Source of the DNA: Caenorhabditis remanei
Taxonomy: Eukaryota > Nematoda > Chromadorea > Rhabditida > Rhabditidae
Assembly: GCF_010183535.1 (NCBI RefSeq)
Contig: NC_071330.1
Coordinates: forward strand, 5,809,717 to 5,873,716
Direction of reading: 5' to 3'
DNA: 64,000 nt
Shown here: piece by piece, positions 9,058-17,688 of the stretch
Position numbering within the stretch: the first letter of the stretch is position 1
Layout: each line of letters starts with the position of its first letter
Position numbers and translations under genes: made by a program
Notes under the pieces: generated by a model
Database searches by the model: none
Seen by the model: only the letters and a program-made list of their open reading frames with translations
What the model was told of the DNA's origin: nothing

Positions 9058-10144
9058 ATGGACAAAACCAAGAAGCAATCGGCTGTCGGTCTCCAAGAGA
9101 CTCAATCGCTAGCATCGGCACTTCCGGAGCAAAGACCAAAATATGTACAGATTGTAAGACTTATTGTTAATAACATTTTGATTCATTAAATAGAATTTAC
9201 AGCTGCAACAAGAGAAAAATGGATCAACTCCGCAGTCGCCGGTTTCTGTTGGTGCTGGCACTTCCAACACCAACACGGCAGCACCAAGTTCCCAACCCAC
9301 TGAGTCTGCAAAGACTGCCAACAAGAAACCGAATGGAAATAAGAACAACAAGGGCAAGAACGCAGTTTTGCCAAACGGAAAGCGTCCATACAAAGTCTAC
9401 TTGAAGAAACAAGAAGTCGTTGCTCTTCCAGCTGACATTGACACTCGCGAAATGGCGATATCCCCTGAGAACGTGGTTTACTTCAGCGGACCAAATCATT
9501 TTCTCTCTGCTCTCTACGCGGCGCCAGTTGTTGTGGACGGAAACGAGTACAATTCAGTCGAGCACTATTATCAAGCATGCAAATTGTATGTTCTTGCCGG
9601 ACAAGAGACTGCAGCTAAGCTCAAGGCTTCTGAGACACCACTCGAGGTCAAAAAATCAACTAAAGTCATTCTGAAGGAGGCGAAGATCCCGGCAAAACTG
9701 GTTCGTTGCATTATAGATAATCAACATTTATTACTATTTTTCCAGATCTCTGAGTGGAAAGACAAAGAAAGTATCGGTGTCCTGAAGCATGTTATTCTAC
9801 ACAAGTTCAACCAAAACGAAGAGTTGAAAGCGAAACTTTTGGAGACTGGAGACAAGATCCTTATTCAAACATACCTTGGGTTAGTAAGGCGATAAGATCA
9901 CTTATACAACATTTATCGCATTCTTACTCACGATAAACTTTACAGTGACAGCTACTTCGCAGCCGGTGCCAACACCAAATACGTTAGCACCTGGGTGTCT
10001 CGCCACGTCAATCAGAGCCTCAAATATCCTAAAGAGGTCACTGCTGATAATGTGAAGTATTTGCCATTGGTGGCCAACGGAAAGAATGCACTCGGGTGGA
10101 TTTTGATGCAAGTTCGCGACGAAATTCGTGAATCATCTGCATAA
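9058..10144 (+). CDS. NADAR/YbiA-domain protein (308 aa)
   Basis: Four exons: 9058-9153, 9203-9700, 9746-9879, 9946-10144, all with consistent phase. A Ser/Thr/Asn/Lys-rich linker of about 100 residues precedes a conserved domain that begins [19 protein letters not shown] and continues with [37 protein letters not shown] and [17 protein letters not shown]. These are hallmarks of the NADAR (DUF1768, YbiA-like) family: the F-S-N-F-like start, the EHYYQ motif and the final N-LG-LM-R-I. Known members are N-glycosidases acting on riboflavin-pathway intermediates or removing ADP-ribose from nucleic acid; the substrate of this protein is unknown. A TTTTTAG acceptor lies 10 bp before the ATG, consistent with trans-splicing. 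Confidence 0.88.
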
Positions 10145-10536
10145 ATCGTCATTCACATCATGTCACATATAGAAATCATCTTGTTTTCATTCCTCTCGTC
10201 GTACCTATATGGGTCTCATATACCGAACATCAGTACATGCCTCTCCGGTCCCGTCCCACCAATCTTTCCCCATTTCCATCCCATCCTTGTGCTCTCTTTC
10301 CCTGTAAACCCAATTCAAAGTTGTAGTTCCTGCTGATCACATTTCCCCAAAAAAACAAAGGCTCTTGCCCGATTTTGGTTATATCGCTCTCTTGTATTAG
10401 TCGTAATAAAATATCGTATTTTGAGTTTTCTATTAAATTATTCGGCAAATGGTATCTGTTTCCATTTGAATATTTAGATTTCCTTTCAAATATTTTACAG
10501 TTTTCTTTCTCAAACACGTACATTTTCACATCCAGA
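10145..10536. other. Intergenic stretch between two plus-strand genes
   Basis: 3' UTR of the NADAR gene and 5' region of the zinc-finger gene. No separate gene seen. ACATCCAG lies at 10529-10536 just before the next ATG and could be a splice or trans-splice acceptor. Confidence 0.5.
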
Positions 10537-12912
10537 ATGGGAAAGATGAATGACTCCGTTCAGAAAAGATACCGGAATAATGTTCGTGTTGATCCTGCCT
10601 CTTTGAATCATTATCTCTGCTACTTCTGCGGAAAAACTGCATCAGATCGAATGGAATATCAGTTACACATGCTGAAAGTGCACGAAGTGCTATCCCAATC
10701 TTATCAATTATGGTCTGATCATACGATGGATTCGCTGGGATTAAGATGGAGTGAAACAAAAGGAAGAGATGATCGAGAAACTTCTTCCTCTCGTAAGTAA
10801 ACGAATTTGTAAACCTGAAACTGTTTGCTCAATTTTTCTTTTCTTTTCCACTCGGAAAGGATCCGATTCACTATTGAATATTCAGCTGAATCATGTCTGC
10901 TAAAATATGATGAGTGTTAACCATCAATCTTTTTTCCAGTCGGTTCATGATTCAAACAGCTGTTCTGAAAATAGCTAGGAGGCGGAGTTTACCTCTAAGA
11001 AACAGCGAAACGCCCTTCCATTTCGAACGAAGGCGGAGTGATTTCGATGTGAACTCTCCGCCCAGTGTCAGTTATTCTTGTTCATTACTTCGCAACCGCC
11101 GTCCCCAATATTCAGCGGTTTTCATTAGTTCTCTTCTCGCTTGTCGCTATCCTCTGAAGTTACGCTACAGTGGTCTTTTTAAAGCTTTCCGTCTTTATAT
11201 CCTCTCAATGGACACTGATTATGAAAAAGCGTTACTGAAAAAAGTGAAGCAGTTGGAAGCAAATGTGGCAGCTCTTCACTCAAAAAATGACAGAAAAGAC
11301 GAAATTATATCAACTTTATCGACAACTATCGATAATCAGTTGAGAGAAATAAGAGAGTTGAGATCCCGATGTGGGAACTATCATCACCAGTTTTCTCCCA
11401 TTTCGCCCAGTGTTGGTGAGTATAATAGTAATACTCTCAGAAGGTAGTTTACTTCGGAAGAAATTCTGAAATTAGATTAAAATTAAAGGCTGGTTTTGAT
11501 CAGAATGTTGCTCCAATAACTCTTACGCAATTTTTCAACTCTTGAATAGTTTCAGTTCCCGCGTCGCCAGTGTCTCGAGAACCAAGACACAGAAATTCGG
11601 ATGAAGACGATGAGGACTACGTTTATGAGGAGGAGAAACCAACCAAACGAAGAAAGAGAGATGAGGAAAGATCGAGAAGATCGTTAGCTGAAAGACAGAA
11701 AAGGGCAGTGGAGGAACAGCGAAGAAAAGCAGAAGCCGCAGCTGATCGAATGAGAAGAGCCGAAGAGAAACGTCTCGAAAAGATGAAAAGAGATGAAGAG
11801 AGACGACGAATCGAGGAAGCGAAACGTGCATTGCAACAACAGGCCGCAGCTGACAAGGTTGAGCGAGTTGAACGATTCGAAAAAGCTGAAAGAAGATTGA
11901 GTGAAGTTGATTCAAGAGAAACTCCAGAGAAACAAATCAAAAGCGAAGCGGAACCAAAAAGAAAGAGAAAGAAGAATAATGAAGGACCGCCTAGATGGAA
12001 GGATATCGTATCGGAAGCTAATAAACAAGAGCATCCGGATGTTGCTTTTCTCGTACAAAAGATTCTCGCGGAGGGAAAGAAAAAGGAGGCTTCGAGTGAG
12101 GAGGTTCAAGAAGAAGATTTGACTCCGGAGATAGGTTAGCTTCTGATAAATACGACAAATGTTAAATAATCTCATTTCAGTTGATCGTAAACCATTCGAC
12201 TTTTCGAAAAATGCTACAAAATACTGCAAAGTGTGTAAGAAGGGAACACACTACACGTTTGCTTCGTTGTTCGAACATTGTAAGTTCACAAGAAAAGTTT
12301 CAAATATTTCAGTCTCTATTCAGACCAAGACCATCATCATGCCATCTTGAAATCCTTCGATTATTATGGTTACAACAATAAAAAGTTGATTGGAAAGAAG
12401 CATCTTCTCGAACGGGATTACTGTCAAAGATGTGTCATGAGATTCCCAAGAGCCAGAGATTACTTCTCTCATATGATACGTCACCATATCAATGAAAGTG
12501 TCAGATGCCAGCTTGAGTGAGTTTCAATATTAAAAAAGAAACAATAAATGTAAATTGCAGCTTCGAAAACGCCAATAATGCTGATGTTGAAGTCCGAATG
12601 GCGTTCCGTGACAGAATTATCACTCTTGGTTACAATTTCCAATTCGAAGAGGAGACACTACTCTCGGATTCTAACTTGGATTCTGTCGTGGATGATTTTC
12701 GTGCTGGGACATCGTCCGCCGCTTACCAGAATTACAATGAACCAAGCACTTCTAGCACTCCTTCCGGTCCATTTGCCATGGATAAGCAAATAAAAATTGA
12801 GCCTCCAGGAGACGCGGACCAATCTTCGTCTCCTCTCAAAGTTCCAAAAGTGGAAATTTTACAAATTCCAAAAATTGAACCCCTCCAAATTCCGAAGATC
12901 GAACCATCCTAA
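10537..12912 (+). CDS. C2H2 zinc-finger and coiled-coil nuclear protein with alternative first exons
   Basis: Common exons are 11556-12134, 12181-12279, 12324-12516 and 12561-12912. Two possible first exons both end in phase 1 and join 11556 in frame. The distal exon 10537-10792 encodes a C2H2 finger (CYFC, 12 residues, H, 4, H) and gives 492 aa. The proximal exon 11208-11415 encodes a coiled coil ([20 protein letters not shown]) and gives 476 aa. The shared part has an Arg/Glu/Lys-rich helix with basic clusters ([18 protein letters not shown]), then CKVCKKG...FEHYQDHH and [22 protein letters not shown] fingers, and a Pro/Ile/Glu repeat at the C-terminus. A DNA- or RNA-binding nuclear role is inferred. 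I do not recognise the exact orthologue. Confidence 0.8.
11208..11415 (+). CDS. Proximal alternative first exon of the zinc-finger/coiled-coil gene
   Basis: Starts at ATG 11208 and ends before GTGAGT at 11416 in phase 1, the same phase as the distal first exon. It encodes about 69 residues of predicted coiled coil in place of the N-terminal zinc finger. The 250 bp upstream contain several GGCGGAG/CTCCGCC boxes (10981-11065) and could serve as an internal promoter. Confidence 0.65.
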
Positions 12913-13524
12913 ACTGTTTATTCGATATGCATTTTTTGTTCTATATAATAGTCTCTGTTCGGGTTTCTTCATTTGTCAGAACATTCTCCCAGTCATACCC
13001 ACCATTAATACTTTATGCCTTAACATTAATCATTTTATATTGAACCGAAAAGTGTTCTTTGTTTAATTAACCTGGTATGAAATAAATCTCATTAATAATT
13101 TCTTTTCAGATATTTCATTCAATACGTACATGGCTATCCATTACTCCATCTATCTAGAAATGTTCTAGTTTGCAAAGGAGAAGGAGAGTGTCGGAGATAA
13201 GAATCGGGGCGTTGTGATTCATACAGTCATATGTTTGTCATTATTATTATAGTTCCTTGTATTTTGTCATTCAGTTTCTTCCAAATGATTATAAATTTGA
13301 GCTCCGGGAAAAAGAAAAACGAGTTGTCATAGCGACGAAATCGATGAAAATTTTGTCGGACGGGAAACTCGTTTTCTCGTATCTTTCGCCTCTTTTTTAA
13401 CAAAACTTTCTAGCCCGACGTTCACTAAACGTTAGTTTTTGAACTCTCAAAGTTATTTTTCTACCGATAAAACTCCCCAATTTTTCAGATTCTTCGTCGT
13501 ACATTTCTCTCGATTTTCCGAACA
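12913..13524. other. Intergenic region upstream of MsrB
   Basis: 3' UTR of the zinc-finger gene (AATAAA at 13080) and promoter of MsrB. It includes an X-box-like site (13323-13336) inside a loose inverted repeat whose arms are AACGAGTT and AAACTCGTT (about 13318 and 13364). Confidence 0.6.
13323..13336 (+). promoter_or_regulatory. Candidate X-box (RFX/DAF-19 type) upstream of MsrB
   Basis: GTTGTCATAGCGAC matches every position of the worm X-box consensus RYYNYYATRRNRAC and lies 202 bp before the MsrB start codon, in the window where such sites act. A chance match in 64 kb cannot be excluded. Confidence 0.45.
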
Positions 13525-14127
13525 ATGACAACCAAAAAGTTCGGAATGGAAGATGTTGGAATTACGAAGATTGGAGGAGACAATAATCCGAAGAATATCA
13601 GTCAAAGCGATTGGAAAAAAGTTTTGCCGAATGAGGTGTATAGAGTGGCAAGAGAGTCTGGTAGGCACTCATTCTATCGAAAATTTCTGTTCATTACTAC
13701 GTATTTCAGGAACGGAATCACCTCATACTGGCGGATTCGATGATCATTTCGAGAAGGGGCGTTATGTTTGTCTTTGTTGTGGTTCTGAACTTTTTAAGTG
13801 AGTTTTATTGAATTATTCAAAAAAGTCATTTTTTTATTTTCAGTTCGGACGCAAAGTTTTGGGCTGGATGTGGATGGCCGGCATTCTCAGAATCAGTTGG
13901 AAAAGATGCGAATATCGTCAGAATTCAAGATCGATCTCATGGAATGAATCGTACTGAAGTTCGATGCAAAACGGTAGGTTATCTAGAAGAATATCAGTCT
14001 TTTCGACTATAAATTCTTTCAGTGCGACGCCCATCTCGGCCACGTATTCAACGATGGGCCAAAGGAGAAAACTGGCGAACGATACTGTATCAACAGTGTG
14101 TGTATGGCATTCGAGAAGAAGGATTAA
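13525..14127 (+). CDS. Peptide-methionine (R)-S-oxide reductase, MsrB (152 aa)
   Basis: Four exons: 13525-13660, 13710-13797, 13844-13973, 14023-14127. The protein has the complete MsrB fold signature: [20 protein letters not shown], zinc cysteine pairs in CLCC and [34 protein letters not shown] and the catalytic cysteine in [11 protein letters not shown]. It reduces methionine-R-sulfoxide using thioredoxin. There is no clear targeting peptide, so a cytosolic or nuclear form is likely. The 3' exons are duplicated in reverse at 32459-32826 as a pseudogene. An X-box-like site lies upstream. Start codon choice is supported by the short N-terminal extension and absence of an earlier in-frame ATG after the acceptor-like TTTTTCAG at 13481-13488. 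Confidence 0.93.
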
Positions 14128-14157
14128 ATAATTTTCTTTTCTTTTTTGTAATACTAT

Positions 14158-14355
14158 TGGTGCGTCCAAAGTTGCTACAAAACAGCAAAAACGACAAATC
14201 TGCGGTGTCCAAAGTTGATTTGTAGATTTGCAGGTTTGCAGTTATGCGTTATTGCTCATCCTTAATTTTTCAACTGCGAAACCTGCAAAACCTACAAACC
14301 TAGAAATCAACTTTGGACACCGCAGATTTGTCGTGTAGCAACTTTGGACACACCA
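14158..14355. mobile_element. 198-bp foldback MITE, 3' of MsrB
   Basis: Ends TGGTGCGTCCAAAGTTGCTA and the near-complement of TGGTGTGTCCAAAGTTGCTA. The inverted repeats continue almost to the centre (CTGCGGTGTCCAAAGTTGAT and its complement). It is flanked by TAT on both sides, and the reverse copy of this locus near 32420 has the empty site ATACTATGAGTTGC. This gives the exact insertion and a 3-bp duplication. Confidence 0.85.
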
Positions 14356-14699
14356 TATGAGTTGCACATAAACTATTGATAAAATAGGCTGTTCAGTCCT
14401 ACTTCACAATCTCTAATATCCCAGAAGATAAAGTTGGCAGACAAAAGAGTCAAACAGGGTATAGGGAGCAGTAAAAATTATATTTCCCTTGATACCAACC
14501 GTATTTTTCAGTAATAAACTTTCAAAAATTTTCAATCTTTGAATAACAAAAATCTTTTCACGCGTGAGTTTTTGAACTTTTTTTATTGAGTGACATTCCA
14601 CGTTGCATGACGTAATCTGCCATAAATCTTTCCGACGTGCCCAAAAAGTTATTTCTAATTTCAAAATCAACATCTGCTCAAAAATAAGTCGAATTCAAA
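14356..14699. other. Duplicated upstream region of the acidic gene
   Basis: Bases about 14360-14512 match 32280-32430 in reverse, and 14512-14760 match 31540-31800 in reverse. In the right copy about 470 bp of unrelated sequence separates the two halves. No confident coding exon; a possible start of the acidic gene lies at 14700. Confidence 0.5.
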
Positions 14700-16022
14700 A
14701 TGGTGAGAGAGACTTTGAATGCTTTCAAAGCGAAACTAATTTACAAAAGTCGATTTTCGGAAATTTTCAGAAGTCTGTACGTTGGAACCCAGTTATCGAA
14801 GTCATGTGTGGAGAAGGAAGAGAAGAAGTAGAAAGTGGAGAAGGAGAAGAAAAGGAAGGAGGAGGGGAAGAAGGACAAAGAGAAGAACCAGAAGAAGAGT
14901 ATGAAGAAGAAGAAGAAGAAGACGAAGAAGAAGGAGAAAAAGAGGAAGGAGAAAAAGAAGAAAAAGGAGGAAAGAGAAGAAGAGAAAAAGAAGAGGATAA
15001 AGAGTCTGACCTAAAACCGATGGTCGAACACACATTCGAGGTTAGTATTTCAGTAATTCTTTTGTAAACAAAAATAGAATGAAAGTATATATTGAATGAA
15101 TAATTTTAATTTCAGCACGCACGTGTTCCAACTACACTAGGAGATCTCTTTTCAATGAGCTATCGAGGAGGAGTATTTCGTCCCATCTACGAAGAAACGG
15201 TCAACTCTCTTAACAAGATGCCAATAGACAAGTTGTTCGACGGAGATGTCAGCGGGATACCGGTCCTCACCATACCCGACGACGAGGCTAACAGATGTGT
15301 CATCTTGCAAGGGGCCCATCGATTCTCTTCGCTCTTGTCCCGAAAGCTCACCGAAGAAGAGAAGAAACACAGAATTCTTGTTGACGTATACTGTGTGGGG
15401 CCAGAAAATTTCGAGAATTTGTCTTCGGCTACGGTAGATATCCGACCAGGAATAAAAACCACCAGAGTTTCTCATGTCGAATTTCACCGGTGCCAACCAG
15501 AAATGCTCACTTTACTCATGTGTTCGTATAGAAATGAGTTGAACCGAAAAGAAGGACAGTTCACTGAAAGAGAGCAAGCTACGAATTTATTCAAATTTCT
15601 GAAGTCTAGAATTAGTGAGCAACAGCGTCAAGACATGATAGATCATTCACACAAAAGAAAAAAAAATGTATTGTCAACTTGTCAAGGAGGGACTGGTACA
15701 AGAACCAACTGAAACAGCAAAAGAGCAGTCAGGGTTGTTTGCTTTCATGATGAGCCCGCTGACACAAAGTTCTTTCTTCCGTGATTTCGAGAAGATCCCA
15801 ACACGGAACGGATTCCATCGGATAATCTTTCTGGCGTCGTTGCAAAATGATGCTTCTTGCGCCCGATTGATTGAGGAACTCGAATCCAAAAGACTCACCA
15901 AGTATGCTTTTGTAAAACGACTTCGAGAAATCACAAAAAAAAAAGTTTTGGAAAATCCATCAAATGGAAACAATCGGATGATGTGGCTGAAGTGCAAAAC
16001 AGCACAACTCTTTAAAAATTAA
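14700..16022 (+). pseudogene. Acidic protein with possible ParB/sulfiredoxin-like domain, frameshifted and 3'-truncated
   Basis: An exon ending at 15040 (start uncertain: ATG 14700 or ATG 14804) encodes a Glu-rich stretch (about 14810-15010). An in-phase exon from 15116 encodes PTTLGDLFSMSYRGGVFRPI, then IPVLTIPDDEANRCVILQGAHRFSSLL and KHRILVDVYCVGPENF. The LQGAHRFSSL motif after a strand resembles the GxHR motif of ParB/Srx folds; this is tentative. At a run of nine A's (15658-15666) the frame breaks: the conserved protein continues one frame over as MYCQLVKEGLVQEPTETAKE. It runs to MMWLKCKTA, where homology with the related genes stops at an inverted repeat near 16005. The rest of the gene is found in reverse at 16554-17082. 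A single A insertion explains the break. Confidence 0.65.
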
Positions 16023-16168
16023 AATTTTATATGCTTCACTAAGGACTCCAACTCCGAGTCCATCTTTGTCGAGAAGCTCGCTTTCGCTCACAGTCTCTCA
16101 CAGACAATTCCTAGACCTGCAATCGTCATCGTCGCTGTCGTCGCGCCTGCGGTCTCTTCACACCAACG

Positions 16169-16490
16169 CTTGTCGACTCTGAAGCCGGCCTTCGTAAAGC
16201 CACATGAAACTGTCACCGCTGCCAACGCATCTTATGTGACTGACGGAACATCTGCTGCTCTCATTATGACTGAGGAATACGCTCTCGCCAACGGATTCAA
16301 GCCAAAGGCATATTTGAGAGACTATTTGTATGTTGCACAGGTAAGATTAGAGAACAGTATGTAATTAAAACGCTAAAATGATAAGTTTCCAGGATCCAAA
16401 GGACCAACTCTTGCTTTCCCCAGCCTACGTCATTTCAAAGCTTCTCGACAAAGATGGACTCGGAGTTGGAGTCCTTAGTGAATCATATAA
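16169..16490 (+). pseudogene. Thiolase pseudogene fragment A
   Basis: Bases 16169-16342 match thiolase exon 2 ([20 protein letters not shown]...YLYVAQ), then an intron-like 50 bp, then the start of exon 3 ([20 protein letters not shown]). It jumps after DGLG straight to the C-terminal GVGVLSES, so about 290 bp of exon 3 are missing. Exon 1 and the first part of exon 2 are absent. Both ends are embedded in a roughly 60-75 bp inverted repeat (16005-16080 against 16428-16505). Confidence 0.85.
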
Positions 16491-16553
16491 AATTTTTAAA
16501 TTTTTAGAGAGTTGTGAAGTTTCCCAAAAAGCCCCAGAAAAATTGTTCCTTTT

Positions 16554-17082
16554 TCAATTATTATTCACTATAAATTCTGAAATGAAAGCTGAAGGCTCAA
16601 AGTGTGCGATAAAACAAAGTTGATGATTCGTTGTGGCTTTTCGTTTTTTGGAGTTTCGATCGATCGTGAGTCTATGGATGAGACGTTGGAGAGTGGTTGT
16701 TATAATCGGTCCACCATCAACGAGTGCTAATCCGCTAGCGAGGAATGAATGTTTCGCGACACATCCCGAACCTATTTCCTCCGACCTCCCGAACATGCAC
16801 AATTGTCCCAGAACTTCTTTCGTCATCGGGTCCAACACAATACTCGTAACATCCTTTTCAACAAGCACCGACGGATATGGTATCTAAAAATAAGTTATTT
16901 GAGTACGGAACACACGAAAAAGATTTAAACTTACAACTTTATGTGATATCACAATTGCTCCTCGTGGAACTTCTTCTGCTGTTTTGAACATCGCCCACAT
17001 CATCCCATCGTTTCCGTCTGATTTGTTCTCCGAAGCTTTTTTTGCTTTGATTTGTTGAAGTCGTTTATCAAAAGCACACTTT
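16554..17082 (-). pseudogene. C-terminal part of an acidic-family gene
   Basis: On the minus strand, an exon of about 17082-16935 encodes KCAFDKRLQQIKAKKASENK and EEVPRGAIVISHKV. After an intron, 16883-16554 encodes VLVEKDVTSIVLDPMTKEVL to a stop. The first part is homologous to the end of the plus-strand gene at 15.9-16.0 kb, and the whole is homologous to 30763-31200. It therefore looks like the missing 3' end of that gene, inverted. No start region is present here. Confidence 0.65.
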
Positions 17083-17540
17083 TTAAAAAAGTTTTTTAAA
17101 GTTTTTTTTAGTACTTTTTTTTAAAACAGTTTTTGGGAACCGAGTTCCTCAAAAAAAAAGATTTAAACTTACAACTTTATGTGTTATGACAATAGCTCCT
17201 TGTGGAACTTCATCTCACATGGCTAAGATTTGGGACAACGATGATAACCGTTTTCGGACGATCATGATGTCACCAGGAGGAAGCATATTCTAGTGCAACG
17301 CAGCCAAATCTTAAGGGAAGATGAAAAGAATCGATGTACTCTGCCTGAAGTCTATCCTAGTTGCAAGTCGAACATTTCCAGTAGATCGCAGAAAAAATAT
17401 GGAGTTCCATTCTGACCGCTGTGTTGTCCCTAGAGTTCCCCCTCGAGGCGTTTCTTCTCTGCTATACCCGCTTCGTCATTTTAGATTGAGCTGTCTGTCC
17501 AAACTGGTTTCAACCTAGGACCATTGTTGCTTCTAGTTTG
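17083..17540. other. Mixed sequence with a second short copy of the acidic-gene exon edge
   Basis: 17150-17212 repeats, with differences, the exon edge at 16917-16970 (AAGATTTAAACTTACAACTT and following), so a small tandem duplication occurred. The rest shows no gene; T and A runs at 17082-17160. Confidence 0.5.
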
Positions 17541-17688
17541 TTGCCGCTTCAATCCTTGATTCATCCATTCATCGTTGCATTTTTTGATTTATATGAAAAC
17601 AAGTGAGAATTATAAAGGGTGTCAGTTGAAAAGTGAGAAAGAAAAAATTTTTTAAAAATACTTTTTATGAAATTTCTGATATATTCTA

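Noticed and set aside
14767..15035. Minus-strand Ser- and Leu-rich frames at 14.8-15.0 kb.
   Set aside because: Shadow of the Glu-rich exon on the plus strand.
16000..16025. QLFKN end of the frameshifted acidic ORF as a natural C-terminus.
   Set aside because: It is read from the inverted repeat after homology stops at KCKTA, so it is a junction artefact.
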